From Methylobacter sp. S3L5C (GTDB lineage: Bacteria; Pseudomonadota; Gammaproteobacteria; Methylococcales; Methylomonadaceae), in NCBI RefSeq assembly GCF_022788635.1, contig NZ_CP076024.1:1798001-1862000 (forward strand): a stretch of 64,000 nucleotides of DNA, given 5' to 3'. Numbering within the stretch: the first letter of the stretch is position 1; each line of letters starts with the position of its first letter. A program made the position numbers and the translations under genes. Below the pieces are notes generated by a model that was given only the letters and a program-made list of their open reading frames with translations, was not told the origin of the DNA and searched no databases. This document shows, piece by piece, positions 18,096-26,894 of this stretch.

Positions 18096-19499
18096 TTATT
18101 TGGCATCTTTTGCAGTTAACTGCGCGAGTGGTTTATTGTTATATTCCCCGGTCAGTGTTTTGAGGAAAGCAACTATTTTTCCAATTTCATCGCTGGTAAA
18201 ATTCTTGTCGACTTGAACCTTACCCATAATCCGAACGGCATCGGCGAGGTTATCAACCGAACCATCGTGAAAATAAGGGTGAGTCAGTTCTATATTACGC
18301 AATAGGGGTACTTTGAAAAAATAGCGGTCTTTTTCCTGCTTGGTTACGTTGAAACGACCATTATCAACGTCTGTTAATTTACCTCCGCGCAGTTTGAAAT
18401 AATCTTGTTTGACACCCATTTTTTCGTAAGATAATCCACCGAGTACCGGGCCGAAGTGGCAGGAGGCGCAATTCGCTTTAAACAAGTTGTATCCAGCCTT
18501 TTCATCCTTTGTTAGAACGTCTTGTTTACCGCGCAGATACTCATCGAAACGGGCATTGGGCGTTATCAGTGATTGTTCAAAAACAGCAATCGCATCGGTC
18601 ACTGTCGTTTTAGTCAGACCTAGTGCCGGGTACAGTTTGCCAAAAGTATTTTGATAGTCACTGGCTTGCTTAAGTTTTTCGACAACGTTATCCCATTGCG
18701 CTCCCATTTCCATAGGATTGGCGACAGGACCTGCGGCTTGTTCCTGAAGGTCTTTGGCACGGCCATCCCAGAATTGAGCGATGTTGTACATTGCATTATA
18801 GACGGTCGGAGAATTGATTGGCCCCTGCTGCCCGCGAATGCCGGTGGACACTTTGGCCTGATCGGTGCCGCCCCGAGTTAAATCGTGGCAGGAAGCGCAA
18901 TTTAAAGTATCGTCTCCCGACAGCAGGCGATCGTGGAATAGTTTGTCACCTAGAGCGACTTTGTCCGGATTGAGGTCAACCTTTAATGGAATCGGTTGTA
19001 TGGGTTCGCCTTTTAGCGTTTTTGCAGAGTCAAGACTCCAGGGCGATTCTGCCCGCTCTTCGGAAATCCAGGTCAGGATGTTTGCTTTCTCATCATCGTT
19101 TAAATTGTCCGTCCAGTGCATTAGCAGAAATTGTGCGGGCGGCATGCTGCCGTTGTTAATAACCTTTTCCAATCTGGCTAGCATTAGCGGGGTAAAAGCT
19201 TCTGCACCGCTGTAAAGCTCTTTAGATAAAATCAGTCTAGCCCCTGCTTCTTCTATATCTTTTGCCATGAGTTGTTTGGCTATTGGCAGTTCTGAATAGA
19301 ACGGCAGTCGGGTCATGCCGGGTGAGTGACAATCCACACATTTATTCTGCAAAATTTGAGTAACTTTGATGAAGTTATCGGATTTTCCGGAAACAGGCAA
19401 AATGGGCTTATTTTTACCCGTCAAACCAACCAGGTTGGAAACGGGAAAAAATAAAACTACGGCCAGAAGTAATAGTAAAAATAAGGGTAATTTTTTCAT
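18096..19499 (-). CDS. Tri-heme cytochrome c peroxidase (YhjA/Ccp type)
   Basis: A 467-residue protein with an N-terminal hydrophobic anchor (residues about 4-27) and three c-type heme motifs: CVDCH at 54-58, CASCH at 201-205 and CASCH at 344-348. The last two belong to the classical MauG/CcpA di-heme peroxidase fold (NSPTVYNAMYNIAQFWDGRA, VPLLRNIELTHPYFHDGS). The first lies in an extra N-terminal heme domain. Length and layout match the E. coli YhjA-type peroxidase, which draws electrons from the quinol pool or small cytochromes to reduce hydrogen peroxide in the periplasm. Its neighbours, cytochrome bd and sulfide oxidation genes, fit low-oxygen respiration and oxidative defence. Monocistronic by spacing. 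Confidence 0.87.
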   Translation of the reverse strand: MKKLPLFLLLLLAVVLFFPVSNLVGLTGKNKPILPVSGKSDNFIKVTQILQNKCVDCHSPGMTRLPFYSELPIAKQLMAKDIEEAGARLILSKELYSGAEAFTPLMLARLEKVINNGSMPPAQFLLMHWTDNLNDDEKANILTWISEERAESPWSLDSAKTLKGEPIQPIPLKVDLNPDKVALGDKLFHDRLLSGDDTLNCASCHDLTRGGTDQAKVSTGIRGQQGPINSPTVYNAMYNIAQFWDGRAKDLQEQAAGPVANPMEMGAQWDNVVEKLKQASDYQNTFGKLYPALGLTKTTVTDAIAVFEQSLITPNARFDEYLRGKQDVLTKDEKAGYNLFKANCASCHFGPVLGGLSYEKMGVKQDYFKLRGGKLTDVDNGRFNVTKQEKDRYFFKVPLLRNIELTHPYFHDGSVDNLADAVRIMGKVQVDKNFTSDEIGKIVAFLKTLTGEYNNKPLAQLTAKDAK

Positions 19500-19640
19500 G
19501 TGTGCTTAAGATGTTTATTGGTTGGGAAAATGCGGCTTGCTCAAGAGCCATTACTATAGATTCGGTAACTCATGAAATACAAATGATTGTCTTAAAAAGC
19601 GACTGTTTATTGACAATACATTTACCTGTACTCGCCGGGC

Positions 19641-20075
19641 TTATTTTTTGTCTTTAAGGTCGTTGTCTTCAGGGCAGCCATAATTTTTGGCGGTGTAAGA
19701 CAAGATTAAAATGGCAATACTGAGCAGGGCAATGGCAACCGTGATGCTCAGTAGTAAATAAAGATGAAAACTATCAGCCACTTTTTGTACGTCAATAACC
19801 AAATGGCGTGATAATGCGGTAATGGCGATATAAATCAGAAACTGTACCGGTAGTCGACGGGTTTTAAAATAGGTACCGACCATCGCACCTAATTCAAGGT
19901 AAATAAATAATAACAGTATTTCTTCAAGGCTGGCATGTCCTGATTTCATCATCGCGATATAGTCATAAACAGCAGATCAGACTATCGTGGCACCTATGCC
20001 AAATAATGCGAGATAGTGAAAGCTATCGACCAGGATGTCGCCAATTTTATGAATAATAACCGTCTTATTGTGCAT
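19641..20075 (-). pseudogene. psiE: psiE with an in-frame TGA at codon 33
   Basis: Starting at the ATG at 20075, the frame reads MHNKTVIIHKIGDILVDSFH, then YLALFGIGATIV, a TGA at 19979-19977, and continues SAVYDYIAMMKSGHASLEEIL to a stop at 19641. The whole 144-codon frame matches the PsiE family of small four-helix membrane proteins, in which Trp is expected at the TGA (TGG to TGA). The part after the stop (from 19952) could be made only by re-initiation. It follows the cydAB-cydX operon on the same strand after 51 bases. Either a recent nonsense mutation, a sequencing error, or read-through; the surrounding codons are undamaged. Confidence 0.8.
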
Positions 20076-20126
20076 GGGTTACCTTACGCTTTAATCTGAC
20101 TGGTTTTGTAAGATTGTCGGTAGCGG

Positions 20127-20708
20127 TTATGCCAGTTTTTGCAGACTACTTTTTGCGGTTGCAATGTTGATTAATTTGTTGACTTCATGGGCGGTATTAT
20201 CTGATGCATTCGACAATGCAGAAAATTCAGCAACGCCGGTAGTTACTACAACAGCAAGATCTTTATGCGCTTTGATATGTTCGATGATTTCATTTTTTAC
20301 TTGTGCAGCAATTTCCTCGGCTTTTTTCAAGGGCGAACCCGGCATGGCAATAAGAAAATCCTGATTATCCATTCTCGCTGCAATATCAACACCCAGTCTG
20401 ATATTTTCTTTAAAGCAGTCGACGACGCTACGTAACAGAGCCTCCATTTCATAAGCCGGTAAAGGGTTACCGGATTTAAAATCTTTTAAGCTGATAAAAA
20501 GAATGGAAAAAGGAAAGCCGTTACGTTTGGAGTTATCCACTTTTTCCTGTAGGCGGCCCAACATGGTTTCTTTGGTGATTAATTGTGTTATCGGATCTAA
20601 ATCAATATGTTCTTTATCCCAGGTTTCTTGGGCTTCCAGTCTAAGTACGTTGATAATGCCTAATGAGCAGGCCAGTAATAATCCAAGTATCCAGGTAAAA
20701 TACCACAT
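20127..20708 (-). CDS. cydX: CydX fused to a degenerate GGDEF domain
   Basis: A 193-residue protein. Residues 1-27 are a complete CydX, the small third subunit of cytochrome bd: MWYFTWILGLLLACSLGIIN, then Glu at position 25 as in E. coli CydX. Residues about 37-190 are a GGDEF-type fold: LDPITQLITKETMLGRL matches the DPLTGLPNR opening, FSILFISLKDFK matches the next strand, and RMDNQDFLIAM at 112-122 stands where RFGGDEF belongs. The catalytic signature is therefore DNQDF, so diguanylate cyclase activity is unlikely. The gene starts ten bases after cydB. The helix should sit in the oxidase with the domain facing the cytoplasm, where it might bind a nucleotide or partner and tune the oxidase. 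That role is inference; the fusion itself is visible. Confidence 0.85.
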   Translation of the reverse strand: MWYFTWILGLLLACSLGIINVLRLEAQETWDKEHIDLDPITQLITKETMLGRLQEKVDNSKRNGFPFSILFISLKDFKSGNPLPAYEMEALLRSVVDCFKENIRLGVDIAARMDNQDFLIAMPGSPLKKAEEIAAQVKNEIIEHIKAHKDLAVVVTTGVAEFSALSNASDNTAHEVNKLINIATAKSSLQKLA

Positions 20709-20717
20709 AATAATCTC

Positions 20718-21857
20718 CTAATAAGCGGTATGGTCGTTCTGATGAATGTGTTCTACCGTTATTTTGCCGCGCAACACACGGAACACCCAGGTGGTGTAAG
20801 TAATAACAATAGGCAAAAGAATAACTGTCACCCAGAACATGATTTTCAAGGTGCCAAAGCTGGAACTGGCATCCCATACGGTTAAAGAGCTGTTGATGGC
20901 AGAACTTGACGGTATCAGAAAAGGAAACATGGACACGCCGGCGGTTAAAATAACCGCAGCCAAGGTTAATGAGCTGGTTATAAATGCCAAACCCGGACGT
21001 CTGATTGTTGATAGCGCCATCGTTAATGCTCCGGCACAAAATGCCAGTCCTGGAACCGCCCACAATACCGGATAATGCGCATAGTTGGCTAGCCATAAGC
21101 CCGTTTCTTTATTGACTATTTTTGCCAGCGGGTTAGACGGTGCATTAGGCAAAACTTCACTGCTGATCTGGTAACCATCAATATTGGCAATCCAGATGCC
21201 CGCCAAAGCAAAAATGGCCAGTGTTATTATGGCAAAAATAGTGACAACTTTTTTACAACGGCGATTAATATCGCCGGTGGTCTTGATTTGCAAAAATACT
21301 GCCCCGTGCATAACTATCATGGACAAGCTAACAAGCCCTGCCGCCAAGGCAAACGGATTTAATAAATCCCAGAATGAACCAGTGTAAAAAATACGCATAT
21401 CGTTGTCAAAATAAAACGGTACACCTTTTAATAAATTGCCAAAGGCCACGCCAAAAATTAACGCAGGGACAAAGCCGCCGACAAACAAGGCGATATCCCA
21501 GTTGTTACGCCATTTTTGACTGGGTAATTTACTCCGGTAATCAAAGCCTATCGGACGCATAAACAACGCAAACAAGGTTAACAGCAAGGCAAAATAAAAT
21601 CCTGAAAATGCCACTGAATAGGCCACAGGCCAAGCGGCAAACAACGAAGCGCCGGCAGTGATAAACCAAACCTGATTACCTTCCCAGGTAGCGCCGATGG
21701 AGTTAATAATCACGCGGCGTTCGGTATCATTTTTACCTAAAAAAGGTAACAAGATGGCGACGCCCAAGTCAAAACCGCCGGTAATGGCAAAGCCGATCAA
21801 TAAGACACCTAAAAATCCCCACCAGATCAAGCGCATGGTTTCATAATCAAACATCAT
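20718..21857 (-). CDS. cydB: Cytochrome bd quinol oxidase subunit II
   Basis: A 379-residue integral membrane protein, the normal length for CydB. It begins MMFDYETMRLIWWGFLGVLL and contains GFDLGVAILLPFLGKND, RRVIINSIGATWEGNQVWFI and the closing VFRVLRGKI pattern, all typical of the family. It has about eight to nine membrane helices and supports heme assembly in the high-affinity oxidase. Its ATG overlaps the cydA stop (CCATGATG, with AGGAG upstream), so the two are translationally coupled. cydX::GGDEF follows. Confidence 0.96.
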   Translation of the reverse strand: MMFDYETMRLIWWGFLGVLLIGFAITGGFDLGVAILLPFLGKNDTERRVIINSIGATWEGNQVWFITAGASLFAAWPVAYSVAFSGFYFALLLTLFALFMRPIGFDYRSKLPSQKWRNNWDIALFVGGFVPALIFGVAFGNLLKGVPFYFDNDMRIFYTGSFWDLLNPFALAAGLVSLSMIVMHGAVFLQIKTTGDINRRCKKVVTIFAIITLAIFALAGIWIANIDGYQISSEVLPNAPSNPLAKIVNKETGLWLANYAHYPVLWAVPGLAFCAGALTMALSTIRRPGLAFITSSLTLAAVILTAGVSMFPFLIPSSSAINSSLTVWDASSSFGTLKIMFWVTVILLPIVITYTTWVFRVLRGKITVEHIHQNDHTAY

Positions 21858-23416
21858 GGTGTGACTCCTGAAGCAATTTCAAAATGGTAACGGCCTTTAT
21901 GCAGGCTGCTGGGGCCTAACTTGATAAATTTAAGCATCAAGAACATTTCGATGACCAAAAATACCGTATATAAACCGATATAACCAGCCAGACTGAGATA
22001 TAAATCCAGTTCGGTTAAGGAGGATGCACTTAAAAAAGTCGGTAAAATTTCTGCAATCGACCAGGGTTGTCGGCCAAACTCGGCGACAAACCAACCCATT
22101 TCGCAAGCAATCCACGGTAAAGGCATCATTAAAAGACTGGCGCGTAATAACCAGGTTTGCCGGCATTTTCGAATGGAACTGGCAATAACGGCCATAACAA
22201 ATATCGCCAGCATAATAAAGCCGCAAACGACCATGATCCGAAAAGTCCAGAATAATGGTACGACTCTGGGCAGCGAATATTGCGCCGCCGACTCTATTTG
22301 TGCCTCAGTGGCATCGACAATTTTGTCCGTATAACGTTTGAGTAACAAGCCATAGCCTAAGTCTTGTTTATAACGGTCAAATTCTGCCAGGGTAATTGCA
22401 TTCCGGTTACCGGATCTTAATGTTTGCAACGCGGCATAAGCTTTAATGCCCTCACGTACCCGTAAACGATTTTTTTCCAGAATTTCCGATAATCCGGTGA
22501 TGGGTTCATCAATAGAACGTGTACCGATCAAGCCAAGCACCCAAGGAATTTTTACCGCATAACGTGTTTCCATGGTTTCCTGATCAGGAATACCGATTAC
22601 GGTAAATGCTGCCGGCGGTAGTTCGGTGTGCCATTCGGCTTCAATCGCAGCGAGTTTGGCTTTTTGTACCTCGCCATCGGTATAGCCACTTTCATCACCT
22701 AAAATAATGACTGACAATACGGCGGCCAGACCAAAACCTGCCGCAATGGTATAAGAGCGTTGTGCAAAAGCGGCATCACGACCTTTTAACATGTAATAAG
22801 CACTGATGCCGAGTACAAAAGCAGAGGCAGTTGTGTAACCTGCAGCAACGGTATGAACAAATTTAACCTGGGCAGACGGATTAAATAACAGCGAGCCAAA
22901 GCTGGAAAGTTCCATGCGCATGGTTTCATAATTAAAGTCGGCGCCGACCGGATTTTGCATCCAGCCATTAGCGACCAGAATCCATAATGCGGATAAATTG
23001 GAGCCTAAAGCCACCAGCCAGGTCACTGTCAAATGTTGGCCTTTACCGAGTTTATCCCAGCCAAAGAAAAACAGGCCGACAAAAGTCGATTCCAGAAAAA
23101 ATGCCATCAAGCCTTCAATGGCCAGCGGCGCACCAAAAACATCACCGACATAATGTGAAAAATAAGACCAGTTCATGCCGAATTGAAATTCCATAGTCAA
23201 ACCGGTCGTCACACCCAGCGCAAAATTTATCCCGAATAATTTCCCCCAAAACTGGGTCATATCCTTGTAAATTTCTTTGCCGGTCATGACATAGGTTGAT
23301 TCCATAATCGCCAGTAAAAACGATAAGCCCAAGGTCAAAGGAACAAACAAAAAATGGTATAAAGAGGTTACTGCAAATTGCCAGCGAGATAAATCAACGA
23401 CGGCTTCTGAAATCAT
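21854..23416 (-). CDS. cydA: Cytochrome bd quinol oxidase subunit I (long Q-loop)
   Basis: A 520-residue protein from the ATG at 23416, which follows AGGGGAAG; the frame is open to 23479 but the extra residues are not family-like. It begins MISEAVVDLSRWQFAVTSLYH with the heme b595 histidine at residue 21, and carries GMNWSYFSHYVGDVFGAPLA, FVHTVAAGYTTASAFV and LGDESGY. The Q-loop is of the long E. coli type (GTRSIDEPITGLSEILEKNR region). With CydB and CydX it oxidises quinol and reduces oxygen to water with high affinity and is resistant to sulfide, which fits the sulfide oxidase encoded divergently. First gene of a minus-strand operon. Confidence 0.96.
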   Translation of the reverse strand: MISEAVVDLSRWQFAVTSLYHFLFVPLTLGLSFLLAIMESTYVMTGKEIYKDMTQFWGKLFGINFALGVTTGLTMEFQFGMNWSYFSHYVGDVFGAPLAIEGLMAFFLESTFVGLFFFGWDKLGKGQHLTVTWLVALGSNLSALWILVANGWMQNPVGADFNYETMRMELSSFGSLLFNPSAQVKFVHTVAAGYTTASAFVLGISAYYMLKGRDAAFAQRSYTIAAGFGLAAVLSVIILGDESGYTDGEVQKAKLAAIEAEWHTELPPAAFTVIGIPDQETMETRYAVKIPWVLGLIGTRSIDEPITGLSEILEKNRLRVREGIKAYAALQTLRSGNRNAITLAEFDRYKQDLGYGLLLKRYTDKIVDATEAQIESAAQYSLPRVVPLFWTFRIMVVCGFIMLAIFVMAVIASSIRKCRQTWLLRASLLMMPLPWIACEMGWFVAEFGRQPWSIAEILPTFLSASSLTELDLYLSLAGYIGLYTVFLVIEMFLMLKFIKLGPSSLHKGRYHFEIASGVTP

Positions 23417-23782
23417 AAACTTCCCCTGTGAGTTGCCGTTCTGTAAGCCAGAACCTGAGATAAACAACAGTAAATACAAAGTAAATCAACACGTTTTGTG
23501 TGTAAATTAAATGTCTTGTTAAAAGCATACTTTTTGTCCGGGTTTACCCTGACTAATTAGTATTGTATGCTAGGGTTAATTTATGTTATTGTCTAGCAAT
23601 ATTAACAAATACTAATATATATTTTTGCTTTCCCGGTGCCTTTATCTGATCAAGTGCAGGTTAATGATTTTTTCGTTGTTCAGGGTATGTGCCGATTCAC
23701 TTTAATGGGGATGTCAATTGGCAGCACGTCAATTGAAAAAATGTAACGCACGTAATAATAACTATTAATAAGGAGAATAATC
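23417..23782. promoter_or_regulatory. Divergent promoter region between cydA and sqr
   Basis: About 366 bases lie between two divergent starts and must carry both promoters. ACTAATTAGT at 23552-23561 is a perfect ten-base palindrome, enclosed by GCATAC at 23525-23530 and GTATGC at 23565-23570, and by TTTACCCT and AGGGTTAA. The nested symmetry suggests a regulator site shared by both genes. I found no good FNR box. AAGGAG just before 23783 is the sqr ribosome-binding site. Confidence 0.45.
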
Positions 23783-25063
23783 ATGGCTCGTATTGTAATT
23801 TTAGGTGCCGGTATTGGTGGCGTACCAATGGCTTATGAAATGAAGGAAACCGTAGGAAAAAAACACGATGTTATTGTAATTTCCGACTCACCTACTTTTC
23901 ATTTTGTACCTTCAAATCCTTGGGTTCCACCACGATGGCGAACACCTGAAGACTTAAAGATTGAGTTGGCGCCGGTGATGAAAAAGAAAGGTATTGAATT
24001 TATTCAAAAAGCGGCAGCAAAAGTTGATCCGGTTAATAATCAGGTTCAGTTGGTTGATGGTTCAGCCGTTGCCTACGATTTTTTGATTATAGCGACAGGG
24101 CCGCGACTGGCCTTTGATGAAATTCCGGGCTTGGGGCCGGACGGCTTTACTTCATCCGTCTGTCATGTCGATCATGCCGCTGTGGCTGCAGAAGATTGGG
24201 ACAGATTTATGGAAAATCCCGGCCCCATTGTTATCGGTGCAGTACAGGGCGCTTCCTGCTATGGTCCTGCGTATGAATACTTAATGATTCTTGAAACGGA
24301 GTTACGTAATAAAAAAGTACGCGATAAAGTACCGATGACTTTTGTTACTTCAGAACCTTATATCGGCCATTTAGGTTTAGGGGGTGTTGGCGATACTAAA
24401 GGTTTGATGGAAAGTGCCTTGCGTGAGAAGTCCATTAAATGGATAACGAATGCCAAGGTCGATAAAGTTGAATCCGGCATGATGTTTGTAACTGAAGTTG
24501 ATGAAGACGGCAACGACAAGAAAAAACATGAGCTGCCTTTTAAGCATTCAATGATGTTGCCCGCCTTTACCGGCGTTGATGCGGTGCGTCATGTCGGTGT
24601 TGAAGGATTGGTCAATCCGCGCGGCTTTGTGTTGGTGGATGAGCACCAGCGTAACGCAACATTTAAAAATATCTATTCTGTTGGTGTTTGTATTGCCATT
24701 CCGCCCATAGAAAAAACACCCGTACCGGTGGGGGTGCCAAAAACCGGTTATATGATTGAATCAATGGTGACTACCACCGCACATAATATTGCCGATGAAC
24801 TGGCCGGTAAAGAACCAACACATATAGCGACTTGGAATGCTTTGTGTCTGGCTGATTTTGGTGATTCCGGAGTGGCTTTTCTGGCTATGCCCCAAATTCC
24901 TCCGCGTAACACAACCTGGTCGGCAGAAGGCAGATGGGTGCATCTGGCTAAAATCGGTTTCGAGAAGTACTTCATGCGTAAAATACGCAAAGGTATTAGT
25001 GAGCCTTATTATGAAAAGTTAATGCTCAAATTAATGGGCGTAGTACGCATAAAAGGTGAGTAA
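23783..25063 (+). CDS. sqr: Sulfide:quinone oxidoreductase
   Basis: A 426-residue FAD protein with the dinucleotide motif [17 protein letters not shown] at its N-terminus and the second motif [17 protein letters not shown] near residue 100. Cysteines at 127 (SSVCHVDH), 159 (GASCYGP) and 303 (VGVCIAIPP) match the three redox cysteines of sulfide:quinone reductases. The [15 protein letters not shown] segment and the C-terminal amphipathic region with basic residues fit membrane attachment. It oxidises sulfide to polysulfide and passes electrons to quinone, which cytochrome bd next door can reoxidise. AAGGAG precedes the ATG. The exact SQR type is not certain. Confidence 0.9.
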   Translation: MARIVILGAGIGGVPMAYEMKETVGKKHDVIVISDSPTFHFVPSNPWVPPRWRTPEDLKIELAPVMKKKGIEFIQKAAAKVDPVNNQVQLVDGSAVAYDFLIIATGPRLAFDEIPGLGPDGFTSSVCHVDHAAVAAEDWDRFMENPGPIVIGAVQGASCYGPAYEYLMILETELRNKKVRDKVPMTFVTSEPYIGHLGLGGVGDTKGLMESALREKSIKWITNAKVDKVESGMMFVTEVDEDGNDKKKHELPFKHSMMLPAFTGVDAVRHVGVEGLVNPRGFVLVDEHQRNATFKNIYSVGVCIAIPPIEKTPVPVGVPKTGYMIESMVTTTAHNIADELAGKEPTHIATWNALCLADFGDSGVAFLAMPQIPPRNTTWSAEGRWVHLAKIGFEKYFMRKIRKGISEPYYEKLMLKLMGVVRIKGE

Positions 25064-25064
25064 G

Positions 25065-25265
25065 ATGAGTATTGATCGAATCGTGTTTGCCGTTGCCGGC
25101 AGTTTTATCCTGATCAGTTTGTTGCTGGCGCATTATCATTCTGATTTGTGGCTATGGTTTACGGCTTTTGTTGGCGCTAATTTGTTGCAATCAGCCTTTA
25201 CGGGGTTTTGTCCGATGGCAATGCTACTTAAAAAGTTGGGTGTTAAACCGGGTTGTGCTTTTTGA
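25065..25265 (+). CDS. Small DUF2892-type membrane protein
   Basis: A 66-residue protein with two hydrophobic helices ([17 protein letters not shown] and [18 protein letters not shown]) and the [16 protein letters not shown] ending typical of DUF2892/YgaP-type rhodanese-associated membrane proteins. I use the ATG at 25065, one base after the sqr stop, with AGGTGAG in front; a GTG at 25056 would overlap sqr. Such proteins occur with sulfide oxidation genes, and the two cysteines could take part in sulfur handling. It is co-transcribed with sqr. Confidence 0.85.
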   Translation: MSIDRIVFAVAGSFILISLLLAHYHSDLWLWFTAFVGANLLQSAFTGFCPMAMLLKKLGVKPGCAF

Positions 25266-25305
25266 TTACAGTGTTGGCAGACAGTCTTAAATAAAGTACT
25301 GTAAA

Positions 25306-25380
25306 TTTTCACCACGAAGGCACGAAGAGCACGAAGAGCACGAAGAGCACGAAGAAAAATATAACTCTTCGTGGTGAAAA
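25306..25380. repeat. Four 9-bp tandem repeats inside a perfect 14-bp inverted repeat
   Basis: GCACGAAGA is repeated exactly four times at 25320-25355. It is flanked by TTTTCACCACGAAG (25306-25319) and its perfect reverse complement at 25367-25380. The element lies between the sqr pair and the efflux operon and could fold into a long hairpin that works as a terminator. Variable-number 9-mers of this kind occur as dispersed elements in many bacterial genomes. A partial relative, TTCGTGGTGAAA, occurs near 53474. Confidence 0.85.
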
Positions 25381-25444
25381 ATGTTGGAAGACTTCCGTCT
25401 ATTTCTTAACAGGTATTGTTAGACGTGACACTTACGTGAAGATT

Positions 25445-26845
25445 ATGCTTAAAATAATAAAAAAGAGCTTGGCATTAAGTCTGTTACCGGTACTGTTGCT
25501 ATCAGGCTTGTCGTCAGTCGTAGCTGATCCTGTTACTAAAAGTGCTGTCGATAAAGCAGTGCCGGAAAAATTAACCAGCCAATCTTATACGCTGGATCAG
25601 GCTATTGACTATGCAATCGCCAACAATCCTGACTTGCAAATCGCCATTGAACGCATCAATCAGGCTCAAGCTCAATTAGGTGTGGCGCTGTCTGCTTTTT
25701 ATCCGCAAGTAACGGCCAGAGTGGGTTATGAAACGTCCAACAATCCGGCTCAGGTCTTTGCAATGATTGTCTCGCAAAGGGATTTTGAGCCCAATAACAT
25801 CAATAATATTAATAATCCGGGCTACCGACAAAATTTTCGTCCTGAAATCATAGGAAAGCTGTCACTGTTTCGTGGTGGTCAGGATTATCAAAACAGTAAA
25901 GCTGCGGAGCTAGGCATAGACGCGGCCGAGTTTGAGCGCTCAACCGTTCATAATGCCTTGATTGAAGCGGTAACGGCTTCTTATTATGCTTATTTGGCCG
26001 CTATAGAAGCGCAAAAAGTCGCCCAGGATTCTATTTCCGCAATCACCAGTGAGTTAAATCAAACAAAACGACAGTACGAAGCCGGAACCGTACTTAAATC
26101 AGATGTATTGTCACTGGAAGTAAAATTGGCTGAAGTAGAGGATGCCAAAATCAGGGCGACCAACGGTATTGAATTATCCAACGCCGGTATCGCCAACTTG
26201 CTGGGTCTGTCCAGTTATCAAACCTTTACGGTGGCACCGTCAGCTTCGCTGTTAACCAAGCCCAAGTTGACTGGATCGTTTAATAATTTGCTTGAACTTG
26301 CCATGACTCAGCGTCCTGAAGTAAAAGCTGCCGCCAAACAGGTAGAAATTAGTTTACGCAAGTTGAAAAGTGAGCAGGGTGCTTATTTACCCAAGGCTGA
26401 TGCTTATGTCAGTTACGGGCAAAATAGCCAGTCGCCCGGATTTTCCGGTAACAAAGATAATGTTACCGCTGGCGTTACTGTCGAAATGGATTTATTTTCA
26501 GGGTTTAGTACCCAACAACGGGTTAGTGCGGCAGAGCGAAAAGCCGCCGAAGTTCGGGAAATAGAAAGAAAAACCAGGCTGGGTATTGAGCAGGAAGTAA
26601 AAATTGCCTATTTAAAATTGGAGGAAGGTTTGGCGCGTTTGCGTGTTACCGAAGTCTCGGTGCTCGCCGCCGACGAGGCCTTACGGCTGGTAAATGAAGA
26701 AAGACGCGCTGAAGTGGTTACGGTCACCCGTTATATCGAATCGGAAGTTGCCAGAAATAAAGCGCAATCGAGTACTATCGCAGCGCATTACGATGCCCTG
26801 AGTGCAGAAGCGGCATTAAAAAAAGCGGTCGGCGACTGGAAATAA
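25445..26845 (+). CDS. TolC-family outer-membrane efflux protein
   Basis: A 466-residue protein with a signal peptide (LALSLLPVLLLSGLSSVVA) and two outer-membrane efflux protein repeats. Evidence includes YTLDQAIDYAIANNPDLQIA at the start of the mature protein, long amphipathic coiled-coil helices rich in Ala, Glu and Gln, and internal duplication typical of TolC/NodT. It forms the outer-membrane channel of a tripartite pump with the adaptor and permease encoded next. I prefer the ATG at 25445; a GTG at 25436 is in frame. Neither has a strong ribosome-binding site. Confidence 0.9.
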   Translation: MLKIIKKSLALSLLPVLLLSGLSSVVADPVTKSAVDKAVPEKLTSQSYTLDQAIDYAIANNPDLQIAIERINQAQAQLGVALSAFYPQVTARVGYETSNNPAQVFAMIVSQRDFEPNNINNINNPGYRQNFRPEIIGKLSLFRGGQDYQNSKAAELGIDAAEFERSTVHNALIEAVTASYYAYLAAIEAQKVAQDSISAITSELNQTKRQYEAGTVLKSDVLSLEVKLAEVEDAKIRATNGIELSNAGIANLLGLSSYQTFTVAPSASLLTKPKLTGSFNNLLELAMTQRPEVKAAAKQVEISLRKLKSEQGAYLPKADAYVSYGQNSQSPGFSGNKDNVTAGVTVEMDLFSGFSTQQRVSAAERKAAEVREIERKTRLGIEQEVKIAYLKLEEGLARLRVTEVSVLAADEALRLVNEERRAEVVTVTRYIESEVARNKAQSSTIAAHYDALSAEAALKKAVGDWK

Positions 26846-26894
26846 CAGCGATTTTTCGTAGCCCCAATGATTTATCCAAAATACAGGAGTTCTC

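Noticed and set aside
23417-23782. FNR box before cydA
   Set aside because: TGATCAAG near 23647 and similar words lack the TTGAT-N4-ATCAA spacing.
25320-25355. Tandem repeats considered as a CRISPR array
   Set aside because: The units are nine bases with no spacers between them and no cas genes nearby.
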